Positions 45,939-55,623 of a DNA stretch of 64,000 bases are shown here, in pieces. The notes below the pieces were generated by a model. That model was not told the DNA's origin and ran no database searches. It was given only the letters and a program-made list of their open reading frames with translations. The position numbers and the translations under genes were made by a program. The first letter of the stretch is position 1; each line of letters opens with the position of its first letter. The stretch is from Paraphaeosphaeria minitans (Eukaryota > Ascomycota > Dothideomycetes > Pleosporales > Didymosphaeriaceae): assembly GCA_015832175.1 (NCBI GenBank), contig WJXW01000013.1, forward strand, positions 372,001 to 436,000, in the 5' to 3' direction.

Positions 45939-47954
45939 ATGCAGCACAACCCCAACTCACCCTGGCGGACGCCCGCGTCTGATTATGCCAAACCCTCACT
46001 ACAACACACCATATCCATGGTGAATCTACACGATCACGATGAGCCTAATTGGTACAACCGGGGTCCCTCCTCCCCCACGGCCTCTTCCGTCTCCTCGTGT
46101 GCTAGCCGAAGCGCAACCCCTACGGGCACCAATACGAAGAATCCGTGGTCTCATGTCATGAACAGCCCAAGTTCGACGTATTCGGATCAGTCAAATTCGA
46201 CGTATTCGACACAATCTACCAATTCTCCCAAAGACAGTCCCAACCGGACTCCACAGCACACGAGCCGCGCCACTACACCCACACCCATTGCACCCCAGCC
46301 TTTGAGGCCCATCAACGCTGTTGCAGGATTTGTGCCCATGTCGCCACCGCCCACATCCTCTGGGGAAGCCTTCCGGAATGGGGATCACCCAAGCTCACCC
46401 ATCTCAAGCTTTCCCGGATCCCCAAATCCCTATCGCCAACAATCCGTGCCCTTCTCGCCCTTGGTCAATGGTTTCATCAACACCACCTTGTTGTCTGCAC
46501 AAGGGCAATCCCTCTCCGGGTGGTTCTACGAGCTTGCCAGTAAGCAGTTCACAGACAGGGCCATGGTTCGAAAGGTGTGGCAATGGACCATATCGAACCC
46601 AAAACTGGCCATCCTACTAGTCGTCTGCGACGATGTGGCATCGTGGCGTCAGGCAGCATTCTTCGACCTCAGAGATGAGAGTCTCCCGTTTCCCGAGGAT
46701 CGATTGCAGGGTATCGTCTCAGATCCTCAGCGTGTCGTTGACGAGCAGTGGAGGGCGACTGCTAAGGAATTGCCCCTGACCGGCGCACACGTGGACTTTG
46801 GATCCCGTGACACGGTTCCCTTGCAACACATCAACCTCGTTCGAACATCTCGCGGCTCCGAGAAGAGCGTCGACCGTGTTCGGATGCTAGGTAATGCTGA
46901 CGACCAGATTTACATTCGCAAGCGTTTTGTGATTACGCGATCAAGCCAGAAGGCGTCCTTGCTGGATCAGATTAACAAGTTCAAGGCGTACGACCACAAG
47001 AACATAGCCAAGCTGCTATGTTCCTATACCCAACCAAGCCATGCCGGGATCCTGACCACCCGGACCCAGCACACCTTGGATGACTATCTCAGCGTACAAG
47101 CATCAGATCCAAGCAGGGCCAAACTGCTCGCAGACTGGATGTATGACCTAGCACATGCGCTGGATTATCTCCACTCCCAATCGATATGCCATCGTAGCAT
47201 TCGGCCAAGGAAAATTCTTATCGAAGGACCTCGAGTATTTTTGGCTCCATTCGGCATCGGCGTCAGCAACGACGCCCATAGTCCTTCCGTACCTGGGCCT
47301 CAACGACTGGACCAGATCCATACGTACTACCAGGACCAGACGTACGTTTACGCCGCACCAGAGACATTGCTTTCACGGGGCAAGCGCTACTCGGATGTGT
47401 TTTCGCTGGGATGCGTGTTTCTATCCATGATTACCGTGGCGCAAGGACATTCGCTGTCGCGATTCGCGCAGTACAGAGAAGGCTCGTCACAGGATGCCTC
47501 TTTCCACAACAATCTAGACCGCGTCGCATCATGGCGGAACCGCCTGCAAGCGATGACGAATTCTGGGCAACGGAATGGTGGCATGCTCAGTTCAGGCCGC
47601 AAAGTGCGCCAGCTCAAGTCCGAGGCCGAGTGGCTTGAGATCATCGAGCAGATGATCAAGCCAAAGTACCAGGAACGCGTCAAAATTGCCAAAGTTGTAC
47701 ACAACTACGGGACAGGAAAGACGATAGGTGTACGCAGGAGGAGTCTAGACGGCGGAGTCTACAGCGGACAGGTTGGCGCTGCGCTGGGTTTGGCGAACCC
47801 AAACACCGTCAGCGGCGTCGCGTCTGGAAGCAATGCATATGTGCATACTAGTGGAGCCGGACAGAAACCGGAGCTGAGTGTCTTCGACGGCTATTTTCAA
47901 CAGCAGCAGCAGCAGCAACAGCCGCGGCGTTTTGAACCAGCTGGGATTTGGTGA
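45939..47954 (+). CDS. Protein kinase-like protein, predicted pseudokinase
   Basis: An intronless gene of 671 aa. The first 180 residues are Ser/Thr/Pro/Asn-rich and probably disordered. A kinase-like domain follows, with IYIRKRFVITRS around a possible VAIK lysine (about 328), the helix LADWMYDLAHALDYLHSQ, the APE motif (473-475) and DVFSLGCVF (486-494). The catalytic loop reads CHRSIRPRKILI, so the HRD aspartate is serine (residue 420). The magnesium motif reads APFG, so the DFG aspartate is proline (437). With both aspartates gone, catalysis by the usual route is unlikely, and a scaffold role is inferred. The C-terminus has a CAG-coded run of eight glutamines. Similar kinase-like proteins are common in Pezizomycotina; I know no assigned role. 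Confidence 0.85.
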   Translation: MQHNPNSPWRTPASDYAKPSLQHTISMVNLHDHDEPNWYNRGPSSPTASSVSSCASRSATPTGTNTKNPWSHVMNSPSSTYSDQSNSTYSTQSTNSPKDSPNRTPQHTSRATTPTPIAPQPLRPINAVAGFVPMSPPPTSSGEAFRNGDHPSSPISSFPGSPNPYRQQSVPFSPLVNGFINTTLLSAQGQSLSGWFYELASKQFTDRAMVRKVWQWTISNPKLAILLVVCDDVASWRQAAFFDLRDESLPFPEDRLQGIVSDPQRVVDEQWRATAKELPLTGAHVDFGSRDTVPLQHINLVRTSRGSEKSVDRVRMLGNADDQIYIRKRFVITRSSQKASLLDQINKFKAYDHKNIAKLLCSYTQPSHAGILTTRTQHTLDDYLSVQASDPSRAKLLADWMYDLAHALDYLHSQSICHRSIRPRKILIEGPRVFLAPFGIGVSNDAHSPSVPGPQRLDQIHTYYQDQTYVYAAPETLLSRGKRYSDVFSLGCVFLSMITVAQGHSLSRFAQYREGSSQDASFHNNLDRVASWRNRLQAMTNSGQRNGGMLSSGRKVRQLKSEAEWLEIIEQMIKPKYQERVKIAKVVHNYGTGKTIGVRRRSLDGGVYSGQVGAALGLANPNTVSGVASGSNAYVHTSGAGQKPELSVFDGYFQQQQQQQQPRRFEPAGIW

Positions 47955-48911
47955 GCGGTGTCAAACCGCTGACGTGCGTGGCGAAACACGATATCTCAAC
48001 ACGATCTCCCTCAGGGTGGCGAAACACGTCGTCTGAGGACGTCTTCGGGAGCTCACACTTTTACTTTTCTTCTCGAGCCAGACTGTGATTTGGATTCCGC
48101 ATTCCGGGTCACGCGAGCAGGCATTTCTTTCCCTTTCTCATGTTGGGCCGGCATCTGATACCCCCTTCCAGCATCTCTTTGGCTCTTCGACACATGATAT
48201 CAGCGTTCCCAGCTAGACGAGCACCACAGCACGAAGCTATGATTGCATAGGCAGGCAGAGTCAGTCACGAAGGCATCCTCGTTTCTGTTACGAGCACACG
48301 AGAGGCACTGCACGATCCATCTATTTTTTTCTTTCCATGATACATGACTCATTGGCGTACAATCGGCGCAAGAACCCGGACATCTAGTATAGCCACGAGA
48401 CCGACGTCGTTTTTCGAGGCAGCGCTTTGTAGATAGAAAACCCACACCCTTCCCCTTTTTTTCTGGATTTATCAAATTCAATCGCAGCGCAACGTCCCCG
48501 CGTGCATCCATGATTACAACCGGAAACGGTGCGTTCGCTACACGGCAGACTACCTACCTACCTACCTACCTAAAAAAGACACGCGGTCACATTATTTTCT
48601 ACGGCGCTGGCTGCTTTCTCCGCAATCCACACATCTGACAAGATGTTCCATTCTACAATGCATCCTCTCTTCACGTCCATCTGCGGGAGTTGCAAGTGGG
48701 CTTCATAAAGGACGCTTCGTCCGCAATTGGAACGCAGTATAGACTAGCTATTCAAGGCATCAAGCTGTACTCAAAAGAGCAGTCCGCTAGCCGGCCACAG
48801 AAAGCGACGGCGACGGCGACGGCGACAGCGACAGCACGTAGACTCCACCCAATGCATCGTGATCAAGATTCAATACAACCAAGCTACATCTTACAAAAGC
48901 TCCACCAGAAG
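47955..48911. other. Convergent 3' region with CTAC and GCGACG repeats
   Basis: This lies between the stops of the pseudokinase (+) and CAP (-) genes. (CTAC)n runs at 48550-48572, and GCGACG/GCGACA units at about 48802-48835. Pyrimidine-rich stretches may be 3' UTR. No gene is seen. Confidence 0.6.
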
Positions 48912-50715
48912 CTATCCAGCATGCTCCACAATCTCGCTCACCAGCTTGCCGTCCTTGATGTACGTCCGGATCTGCTCTGGCACAGGCGTCTCCACATAGT
49001 CGTCGTCGATCGGCAGGTTGATGTTGACGCTCGAGGATTTGCTGGAAAGGATCTCGGTGTTTTGCGAGTCCTTGCTCAGATACACGCTGGCGCCGTCCAC
49101 TTGGTCGAGCAGCAGCGTGGGGAGCGTGCCGAGGACCTGGAGAGCGAACTTGGCGCACTTGATGACGTCGACCGAGCTGACGAGGGAGTCGATGACGATG
49201 GACGTCTTCTCCGAGTTGTCGATGGAAATGGCATTCGCCTTGCCGTTGACGCGGATGGTGGTGTTCTTGCATCGTGAGATGAGGATGGAGTGGTTCATTT
49301 CGGCGTCAATCTCGATCATGTCGCCAGGGCTGTCGAAGTTTTCCTAAACACCATTAATCGTATGGTCGATGACGGCGGTGCATGTACTCACTAGTATCCA
49401 CTTGTTGCCGTCCAGCTCCTTCTTCGGCGGCTTCTTAGTCCGCATCGATTCGGGCTTGGGCTTCTTGCCAGGTGGTGCAGGGCTTTTACTCCTCAGTGAC
49501 CCTGTGCTGTCGCTGCGTACGGGCGCGGTAGCTCGTAGCGAAGGGTTCTTATGTGTCATCTGGCTCGGATCCACCTTCTTAAGGCCCTTTGTGACGGCCT
49601 CGCCCTTGTTCAAATCGTCGAACACGGCACCCATGTCGGCAGCCGATCCCTTGGATGAGGGCGGCGGAGGTAGACCGCGTGGTGGGGGTGGGCCTGGCGG
49701 CGGAGGGGGACCCGGAGGCGGAGGAACGCCTCCAGCTGGGGGCGGGGGGGGCGGTGGGGGGATGTTTGCGGCGGAAGGCGTGGAGCCGCTCTTGATCTGC
49801 TGGGCGGCATCCTTTGCATCGATGCCATCCTTGTTCCATGCGACACCAGTGAGGTGGAACTTCTTCACGTACTCGGAGAGTGACTTGAAGAGCTTGTAGT
49901 ATGCGCGGACCCATTCGGCGAAGGTCTTGTCCGGGCTGTAGAGGTCAGCAGTGTCCAGGTGCAATAGGCGTTCCATGACGTACCCGTCCTTGTGCTCGGT
50001 GAGGACCTTGTTTCCAGCCATCTGGGCACCACCGAAAAGCTCGTTGAGGTACTCGTGCGGCTTAGGGCTGCCCTCGACCGTGACCCAGCCCAGAGCCCAG
50101 GCGCTGTCAGCCACCATGGTCAATGCGTTTTGCAAGGCGCGGTCGCGGTTGCCCTGGCGGATCTCGTCGACGTCTCCGATGGCGGCCTGCAGATGCTTCA
50201 GGATCTCGGTGTTTGTGGAAATATCCGGCTTCTTCGCCTTGGCCGCAATGAAGACGAAGTCCCGCTGGGCCGTGAAGGCCTGCTGGACAGCTCTGGCCTG
50301 GCCGTCGATGACATTGCCCAGCTTGCTGCTCAGCTCCAGCCAGGGCTTCAAGTCGGTGTTGATGATGGCATCGAAGGTCTCGACCGAGGGGGGCAAGCTC
50401 TCGACGGCCTTGGCTGGGGATGCGGCGGTCGTTGCTGCGCCGGCAGCGGCGCCAGCAGATGGGGTTGCAGGAACTCCGTCTGGGGCTCCCGCTTCGAATG
50501 CGACCGAGGTGGATGCTATGTCCTCGAGTCTGCTGGTGGCAGCTTCGAGCCTGGTGAGCGCAGCCGTCAGTCTAGCGCCTGGCAGCGGCACGGTGCCTGA
50601 GCGGCCGAGGATGGTCTTTTCCACCATGTTTGCACCGGGTGGAGGAACGTGGAGAGCCTTCGGTGACTGACCTTTTGATAAGCGTCTGCAGATTGTGCAT
50701 GCCCGTCTGTGCCAT
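48912..50715 (-). CDS. CAP: Adenylyl cyclase-associated protein (CAP/Srv2)
   Basis: An actin-monomer recycling protein that also binds adenylyl cyclase in Ras/cAMP signalling. The N-terminal cyclase-binding motif RLEAATSRLEDIA forms across intron 1: exon 1 (50672-50715) encodes MAQTGMHNLQTLIK plus two bases. Intron 1 is 121 nt (GTCAGT to CTCACCAG). Exon 2 is 49392-50550, and exon 3 is 48912-49343 after a 48-nt intron (GTGAGT to GTGTTTAG). The total is 544 aa. Further marks are the helical folded domain, a polyproline segment at about 275-315 for profilin/SH3 binding, a WH2-like basic region, and the C-terminal CARP beta-helix (NKWILENFDSPGDMIEIDAE, then CKNTTIRVNGKANAISIDN). It is divergent from the MAK32-like gene. 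Confidence 0.95.
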
Positions 50716-51075
50716 GTTGCCGTGTGTGCGGATGGTCTCTTTCTCTTCGCAGCCAGGGAAGGGGCTCGGTCGTGCGATCCGGGGCGGGAAGCTGCAGGTG
50801 TGATGCAGCGGCGCTTGCCTTCTAGAAAACTTGAATGCCAGGAATTGTGTAGGCGCGTGGGACGAGAAGGGTTCTCGCGATAGGACGCGAATGCAGTGTG
50901 CAGCGTGCAGCGTGCGGCGTGTTCAAGTGTCGCATCAGAATGGGTACCTGGACCATCGACTACCTACCATACCGGTACTAGACTAGCGGCGCCAAGCTCC
51001 ACCTTCCCCAGCGCCCGCCATTCAACGCACATGCATCCTCTGCAGCACGGAGCGTGCCTACGTGAAACCACAACC
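50716..51075. other. Divergent promoter, CAP and MAK32-like genes
   Basis: This 360-bp gap separates two starts. CTACCTACCATACCGGTACTAGACTAG near 50960 is in the dispersed motif class. No open frame is supported. Confidence 0.5.
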
Positions 51076-52239
51076 ATGGCGCAAGCGGCTGAGAACATGG
51101 ACTTCTGCACCTTGGGCATGTTCATCATTGGTACTTGAGCCGCTGTATCGTCCCTTGTGGCCCATGTTTACTATGTTTCAGATGAGATCGAGTTTGCACC
51201 ACCAAAGCCGCCTGTGAAGGATATTATCGGCGGGGCTGGTGCCTACTCAGCTTTGGGTGCGCGCATATTCTCGCCGCCCCCACAGTCCAAAACAGTGGGA
51301 TGGATTGTCGACTGCGGCTCGGACTTCCCTGCTGCGCTGCGAGAGACCATCGCCGACTGGGACACTGGTGTGCTCATGCGCGAGACGCCCGATCGCCTGA
51401 CTACTCGTGGGTGGAATGGCTATGGTGAAAACGAACATCGAGGTACCCTTGACCGAGCTGCGGGTTGAGCGCAAACTGATGTTGCAGCCTTCCGTTACAC
51501 GACCCCAAAGCTGCGTCTCGACCACCATGCACTAGCAAACACGCATCTGCTCTGGTCCAAGTCTTTCCATCTCATATGCTCTCCACTGCGGTGCATCGAG
51601 CTAGTGGAGAACATTCTCGCACTGCGCAACCAGTCCGAGAAAGCGCAATCGCCGTGTCCACTCTTCGTCTGGGAACCGGTGCCTGATCTCTGCGTTGCCG
51701 AAGAGTTGCCTAATTGCTTGAAAGCGCTTAGACTTGTGGATTGCGTCAGTCCCAATCATGCTGAGCTGGGTGCTTTCTTCGGGAAAGACACCAACGCCAA
51801 GGACCATGTTAACTACCGCCTGATTGAGGAGCTGTGTGATCAGTTGTTGGAGAAGGGCATTGGCGTGGACGGAAAAGGCGGCGTCGTTGTAAGAGCCGGT
51901 AAAGATGGCTGCCTTGTCGCACGCTTAGGGTCTCGAAAGTGGTTGCCTGCCTACCATCAGCGAGGAGAGACCGTCATTGATCCCACAGGCGGAGGCAACG
52001 GCTTCCTCGGCGGTTTGGCAGTAGGGTTAGTCAGAGGCAGCGGTACTTCGGGGATGGAGAATATCGACGAGGCTGCTGCATGGGGCGCGATCTCGGCAAG
52101 TTTCGCCATTGAACAGGTCGGCATGCCCATGCTTTCGCGTTCTCCCAAGCCAAAAGGCGGGGAATATTGGAACGGGGTTCGTGTCGAAGATAGACTTTCA
52201 GAATTCAAGGAGAGGCTGGGTAGATATGTACAGCCATGA
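51076..52239 (+). CDS. MAK32: MAK32-like pfkB-fold protein
   Basis: A ribokinase-fold protein like yeast Mak32, a gene first found through maintenance of the killer dsRNA system. Family marks are DFCTLGMFIIG joined to DEIEFAPP, IGGAGAYSALGARIF, GWIVDCGSDFP, RLTTRGWNGYGENEHRAF, LWSKSFHLICSPLRC, FVWEPVPDLC and VSPNHAELGAFFG. Exons are 51076-51130, 51182-51442 and 51488-52239, with introns of 51 and 45 nt. The protein is 355 aa. The normally catalytic GAGD of pfkB kinases reads DPTGGGNGF here, with Asn in place of the base Asp, so sugar kinase activity is doubtful. The real role in filamentous fungi is unknown. The gene ends 59 bp before the stop of the next, convergent gene. Confidence 0.85.
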
Positions 52240-52298
52240 TATGCTATAGCAAATGTCGCTGGTGCTCCTCCGCTCGCCCGCTGCTGCCCTCTGGCCGT

Positions 52299-52662
52299 CT
52301 ACTTCTCCTCCTTCAGCTTCCGCTCGTGCTCGATAATCTGCTTGCTCCAGCTGGGTCATGGTTAGCGTTGCGTCGGTTGCACTAACGTAGGCGCTCGTAC
52401 TATCGGCTGGGGAAGAACCGGCCCTCCTGGGGCATCTTGTCGCGGTATTCGAGGTTTGCGCTGAGCATCCAGACGGCTCCGACGATGCTGGCGAGCACGC
52501 CGCCCATGACAAAGGTGTTGGCCTTCCAGTTGGCGGGTTGGGCATACCAACCACCAGCCGGCGACCAGACGTGCTTCGGGTACCTGTGCAACCGCGAGTC
52601 AGTAGTGTACGGCACGAGGCATTGGCGCGCTGTTCTTACGGGATCTTTCCTCCGCCGCCCAT
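52299..52662 (-). CDS. Small single-span mitochondrial protein, complex I accessory-like
   Basis: An 85-aa protein in three exons (52640-52662, 52401-52583, 52299-52350), with introns of 56 nt (GTAAGA to TTGCACAG) and 50 nt (GTACGA to CTAACCATGACCCAG). The sequence begins MGGGGKIP and continues YPKHVWSPAGGWYAQPANW. It has one membrane span (VMGGVLASIVGAVWMLSA) and ends in a charged helix (WSKQIIEHERKLKEEK). The layout, with a short aromatic N-terminal part, a single span and a charged C-terminus, resembles small membrane-arm accessory subunits of respiratory complex I, and similar fungal proteins are annotated so. I cannot fix which subunit. It shares a 232-bp divergent promoter with a mitoribosomal gene, which supports a mitochondrial role. 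Confidence 0.7.
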
Positions 52663-52894
52663 GGTGAATTGTTGTGCTGTGGTGGGTATGAGTTCGAGGC
52701 GTCGGAAGCTCTCGCGTGAGGTTGCGGTTGCGGTTGCGAGTTGCAAGCTAGTGCCGCGCCGTAGCCTCCTGACTAAGCGTAAATTTTGGAGAGTCGCGCT
52801 CAGCGGAGCTCCAGGAGACACACGACAGCCCAATTGCGTCGCGCTTCTTCCCTTCCTCTTTTTCATTTTCCCTTTCCTCCCCGCCCCGTCCTTA
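52663..52894. promoter_or_regulatory. Bidirectional promoter of two mitochondrial-protein genes
   Basis: The 232 bp between divergent starts must serve both the complex-I-like gene and the mL44 gene. It contains three GTTGCG(A)-type copies near 52720-52745 and a C/T-rich stretch before 52895. Co-regulation is inferred from the arrangement only. Confidence 0.55.
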
Positions 52895-54127
52895 ATGAAG
52901 CGAATACGCATATCGTCATGTGCCACTCCGTCGCTGGCCCCGAGTGCCGCACGCCGCCCGCTCTGTCCCTACGCCGCTGCCCTGCACAGGACCATTGCGC
53001 CTCATAATCACCGGATACAAGCGCGCTTCCAGACGACGGCCGCCGTCGAGGAATTCGGGGGCCAGAAGATCGAAATAGAAACGCCCGCGTTCAAGACGGA
53101 GAAGACACGGAGCCCCTCACGAAGACCCCATCGCCATGTAACGCCCGAGCACATGCCATCACCTCATCCCTACGAGGCCAATCAATCAATAAAGCTATCA
53201 GCCCTCCGCGCACGTCTATCGCTGCCCCAACGGTTTCCTCTCCAGACGCTCGCCCGCACGCTGGTGCACCCTTCCGCCGACCCTGATCCCGCCTTCAATA
53301 ATGCCTCCCTAAGCATCCTTGGAGGCAATCTCCTTAGCTACTACACCTCCGAACATCTGCTCTGCAATTACCCTCGTCTTCCCATGGAGGTTGTGTTCGC
53401 TGCAACGGAAGCCTACGTCGGGCCCAGAGCCTTGGCCATTGTTGCCAGCGAATGGGGCATCGAGGCCGCCGCGGAGCCGGGAGGTGAAGTAGAACCCGGC
53501 CTGTTGCAATTCAAGCGATTGAAGCCCGGTGAAGGCATTCCCGCGGCATTGCGGAAGCAAGTTCCCTGGAAGTGGAACGTCACCCAAACACACAGGATCG
53601 TCGCAACAGACGAGTTCGGCTCCCATAACGCGCCGCCAACCCCGCAGTCTTTGGCCAACGTTCCAGTGCCGATGGAAGAGGCCGCGCAGTCATTTGTGCG
53701 TGCATTGGTTGGATCTCTGCATCTGCACCTAGGAGCACCCCTGGTGAAGCGTTTCTTCAAGAGCCACTTCCTCAGCCGACACCTCGATCTCTCCGACATG
53801 TTCGACTTCCGCACACCCACCCGCGATCTGTCACGCCTCTGCGCAAGAGAAGGCTTCGAAGCCCCGGTCGCTCGCTTGATCTCAGAAACTGGTCGTTTGA
53901 GCAGACATCCCGTCTTCATTGTGGGTATCTATAGCGGGAAAGATAAGCTAGGGGAAGGAGCTGGAGCCTCATTGGAGGAGGCAAGATTCCGCGCAGCCGC
54001 AGCGTCGCTGAAGGCCTGGTATCTCTACAGGCCACTCGACGCCACCGTCCCGAGCAGCATGGAGGGCGAGCTTGACACGACCAAGTGGAAGCCGAACATG
54101 ATCGACTGCGGCGAAGTCATTGTATAA
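52895..54127 (+). CDS. MRPL3: Mitochondrial large ribosomal subunit protein mL44 (yeast Mrpl3)
   Basis: A mitoribosomal protein with an RNase III-like fold and a double-stranded RNA-binding domain. The first ATG at 52895 begins an Arg/Ser/Ala-rich mitochondrial presequence. The RNase III-like part runs from about residue 105 to 280 (RFPLQTLARTLVHPSADPDP, NASLSILGGNLLSYYTSEHL, RLPMEVVFAATEAYVG, FVRALVGSLHLHLGAPLVKR). The dsRBD is C-terminal (FIVGIYSGKDKLGEGAGASL, EEARFRAAAASLKAWY). The protein is 410 aa in a single exon. The usual acidic catalytic residues of RNase III are not evident, as expected for mL44. An open frame runs upstream without a better ATG. Confidence 0.88.
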   Translation: MKRIRISSCATPSLAPSAARRPLCPYAAALHRTIAPHNHRIQARFQTTAAVEEFGGQKIEIETPAFKTEKTRSPSRRPHRHVTPEHMPSPHPYEANQSIKLSALRARLSLPQRFPLQTLARTLVHPSADPDPAFNNASLSILGGNLLSYYTSEHLLCNYPRLPMEVVFAATEAYVGPRALAIVASEWGIEAAAEPGGEVEPGLLQFKRLKPGEGIPAALRKQVPWKWNVTQTHRIVATDEFGSHNAPPTPQSLANVPVPMEEAAQSFVRALVGSLHLHLGAPLVKRFFKSHFLSRHLDLSDMFDFRTPTRDLSRLCAREGFEAPVARLISETGRLSRHPVFIVGIYSGKDKLGEGAGASLEEARFRAAAASLKAWYLYRPLDATVPSSMEGELDTTKWKPNMIDCGEVIV

Positions 54128-54682
54128 GACGCCGCTGTACAACCACACTTTGGAGTTATTCTAGGTCCGCTTTGGCATGCATGCATGGAGGGGACGGTCA
54201 ATTTTCTTCGGCTGTGTATTTTTCAAGACAAGAGGTTGCGCGCAACGAGAAAGAGAAAATGAAGAGGGTGAGGTGGAAGCACACGCATGAGGGCTACGTA
54301 CGATTGGTGTCCGGTGTGGAAGCGAAGAGGAGGCGTGAGCGCCATTGTACATGTACCATATGTGTCACATCATTGGGATACCATCCAGGAACCGTGTGTA
54401 GAAATAGCATCGTTGACATGACCAGTCACATTATTCCTTCGCGCCGTAGAGCCATGTTCTTCTGTTGCGCACCAATTGGGATATGCGAAGCCTCTCAATG
54501 GAAGCATATAACCTCAGTTCCCAAAACACGCCGCTAATTCCTTCCTCGCTCGAGCTCCTAGCTTTCTCCTCCGCCACCTTTTTCCGCTCCAAAATCCCCG
54601 CCACAATATCAACACTTTTCCCACCCTCCACCCTCCACCCTCCACGCTAGCACCGCCCAAAACATCCACCCTCGCGCACAAC
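54128..54682. other. 3' flank of mL44, with CACCCTC repeats
   Basis: No gene is seen. Near 54613-54645 there are four copies of CCACCCT(C), directly at the broken end of the ADP-ribosylglycohydrolase relic. Confidence 0.5.
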
Positions 54683-54873
54683 CTATCGGTGGGTATCCGT
54701 GTAGGACTCTGTGACTGGCTCCACCAAGCTGAACTCCCTCGTCTCGTAGATCGCTTCGCAAGTGTGCTTGGGCAGGAACTCGGTGTACAGTCGGATTGCG
54801 TCTCCGAGCGCTGAGCCCACTACTGCAGCTATAGATTTTGTCGATCACACTGGCTCTGTCAAAGGGATGAGTG
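54683..54873 (-). pseudogene. Truncated, frameshifted ADP-ribosylglycohydrolase relic
   Basis: On the minus strand the frame from about 54829 down to a stop at 54683-54685 encodes VGSALGDAIRLYTEFLPKHT, then EAIYETREFSLVEPVTESYT and DTHR. This is the N-terminal part of the ADP-ribosylglycohydrolase (ARH) family: GSALGDA with the usual LYTEFL, then LVEP...DxHR. Just upstream, HPFDRASVIDKI, which normally precedes the GSALGD block, is in a different frame. So one frameshift lies near 54835, followed by truncation after HR, where the metal-binding WTDDTD segment should come. Nothing further of the enzyme is found downstream. The intact family removes ADP-ribose from targets. This copy cannot encode an enzyme. 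Confidence 0.65.
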
Positions 54874-55623
54874 TCTAAGAAGGCGAGATACAATAGTGAA
54901 TATGGATTTGTCTCGCCCGGTTTAATTGGTTGAGGGGTTGTTTTATTATCGATAGGCGACTCCTCGATTGTTGAAAGTTTGACATGATAAAGTCGTCTGA
55001 TGTTTGCGACGCAACTACTGTGGCCGCTAGACTATATCGACTCGCGTTCATGGAGGCGGTGCTGCGTAGATGCCACGTTTCTAAAATACTTTCCAGGACA
55101 GTACATTGATGTATCCTGGTGTAGACGTGGATCCTCATCGCGATGGTCTCTCCTGTGGTTGTGCAGTTAGCAGGGAGGACCAGATAAGGTTTAGCTCTAG
55201 ACCTTTCGCTAACTCGAAGCGGTTTGGATCCAAGACATACTGGACTTCTGCCATGTCAAGAACGCTCGATCTAAGAGATACCTCAATGCACTTTATCACC
55301 ACAAGCATACCACTCCTTCGAGTGTCAAGCCAGTCTCCAGTGAAGATTCGACTAGTTGGTTAACATGTTGTCCCTGGACCCGTCGGGCGCGCTCAGACGT
55401 CACTCGCAGCATGTAGGGAATAGATTTCTCAAGCACTCTCAATCCAATTGACAAGCCCCCATATACTACACACCTGACTATCGTTTAGTTACAGGAGACA
55501 ATATAGGTACCAGAGAAAACACTGAAGCTCATTACATCCACCAGGGTGCACAAACTGCCCTGGAATCAAGATGAAGACGCAGTCACCATCAAAATCCCCG
55601 GTTGAAGCTCAATTGCTTCTGAT
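54874..55623. other. Intergenic, no gene seen
   Basis: This is the 3' flank of the repeat-protein gene plus unassigned DNA. Open frames are short on both strands with no recognisable motif. Confidence 0.5.
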
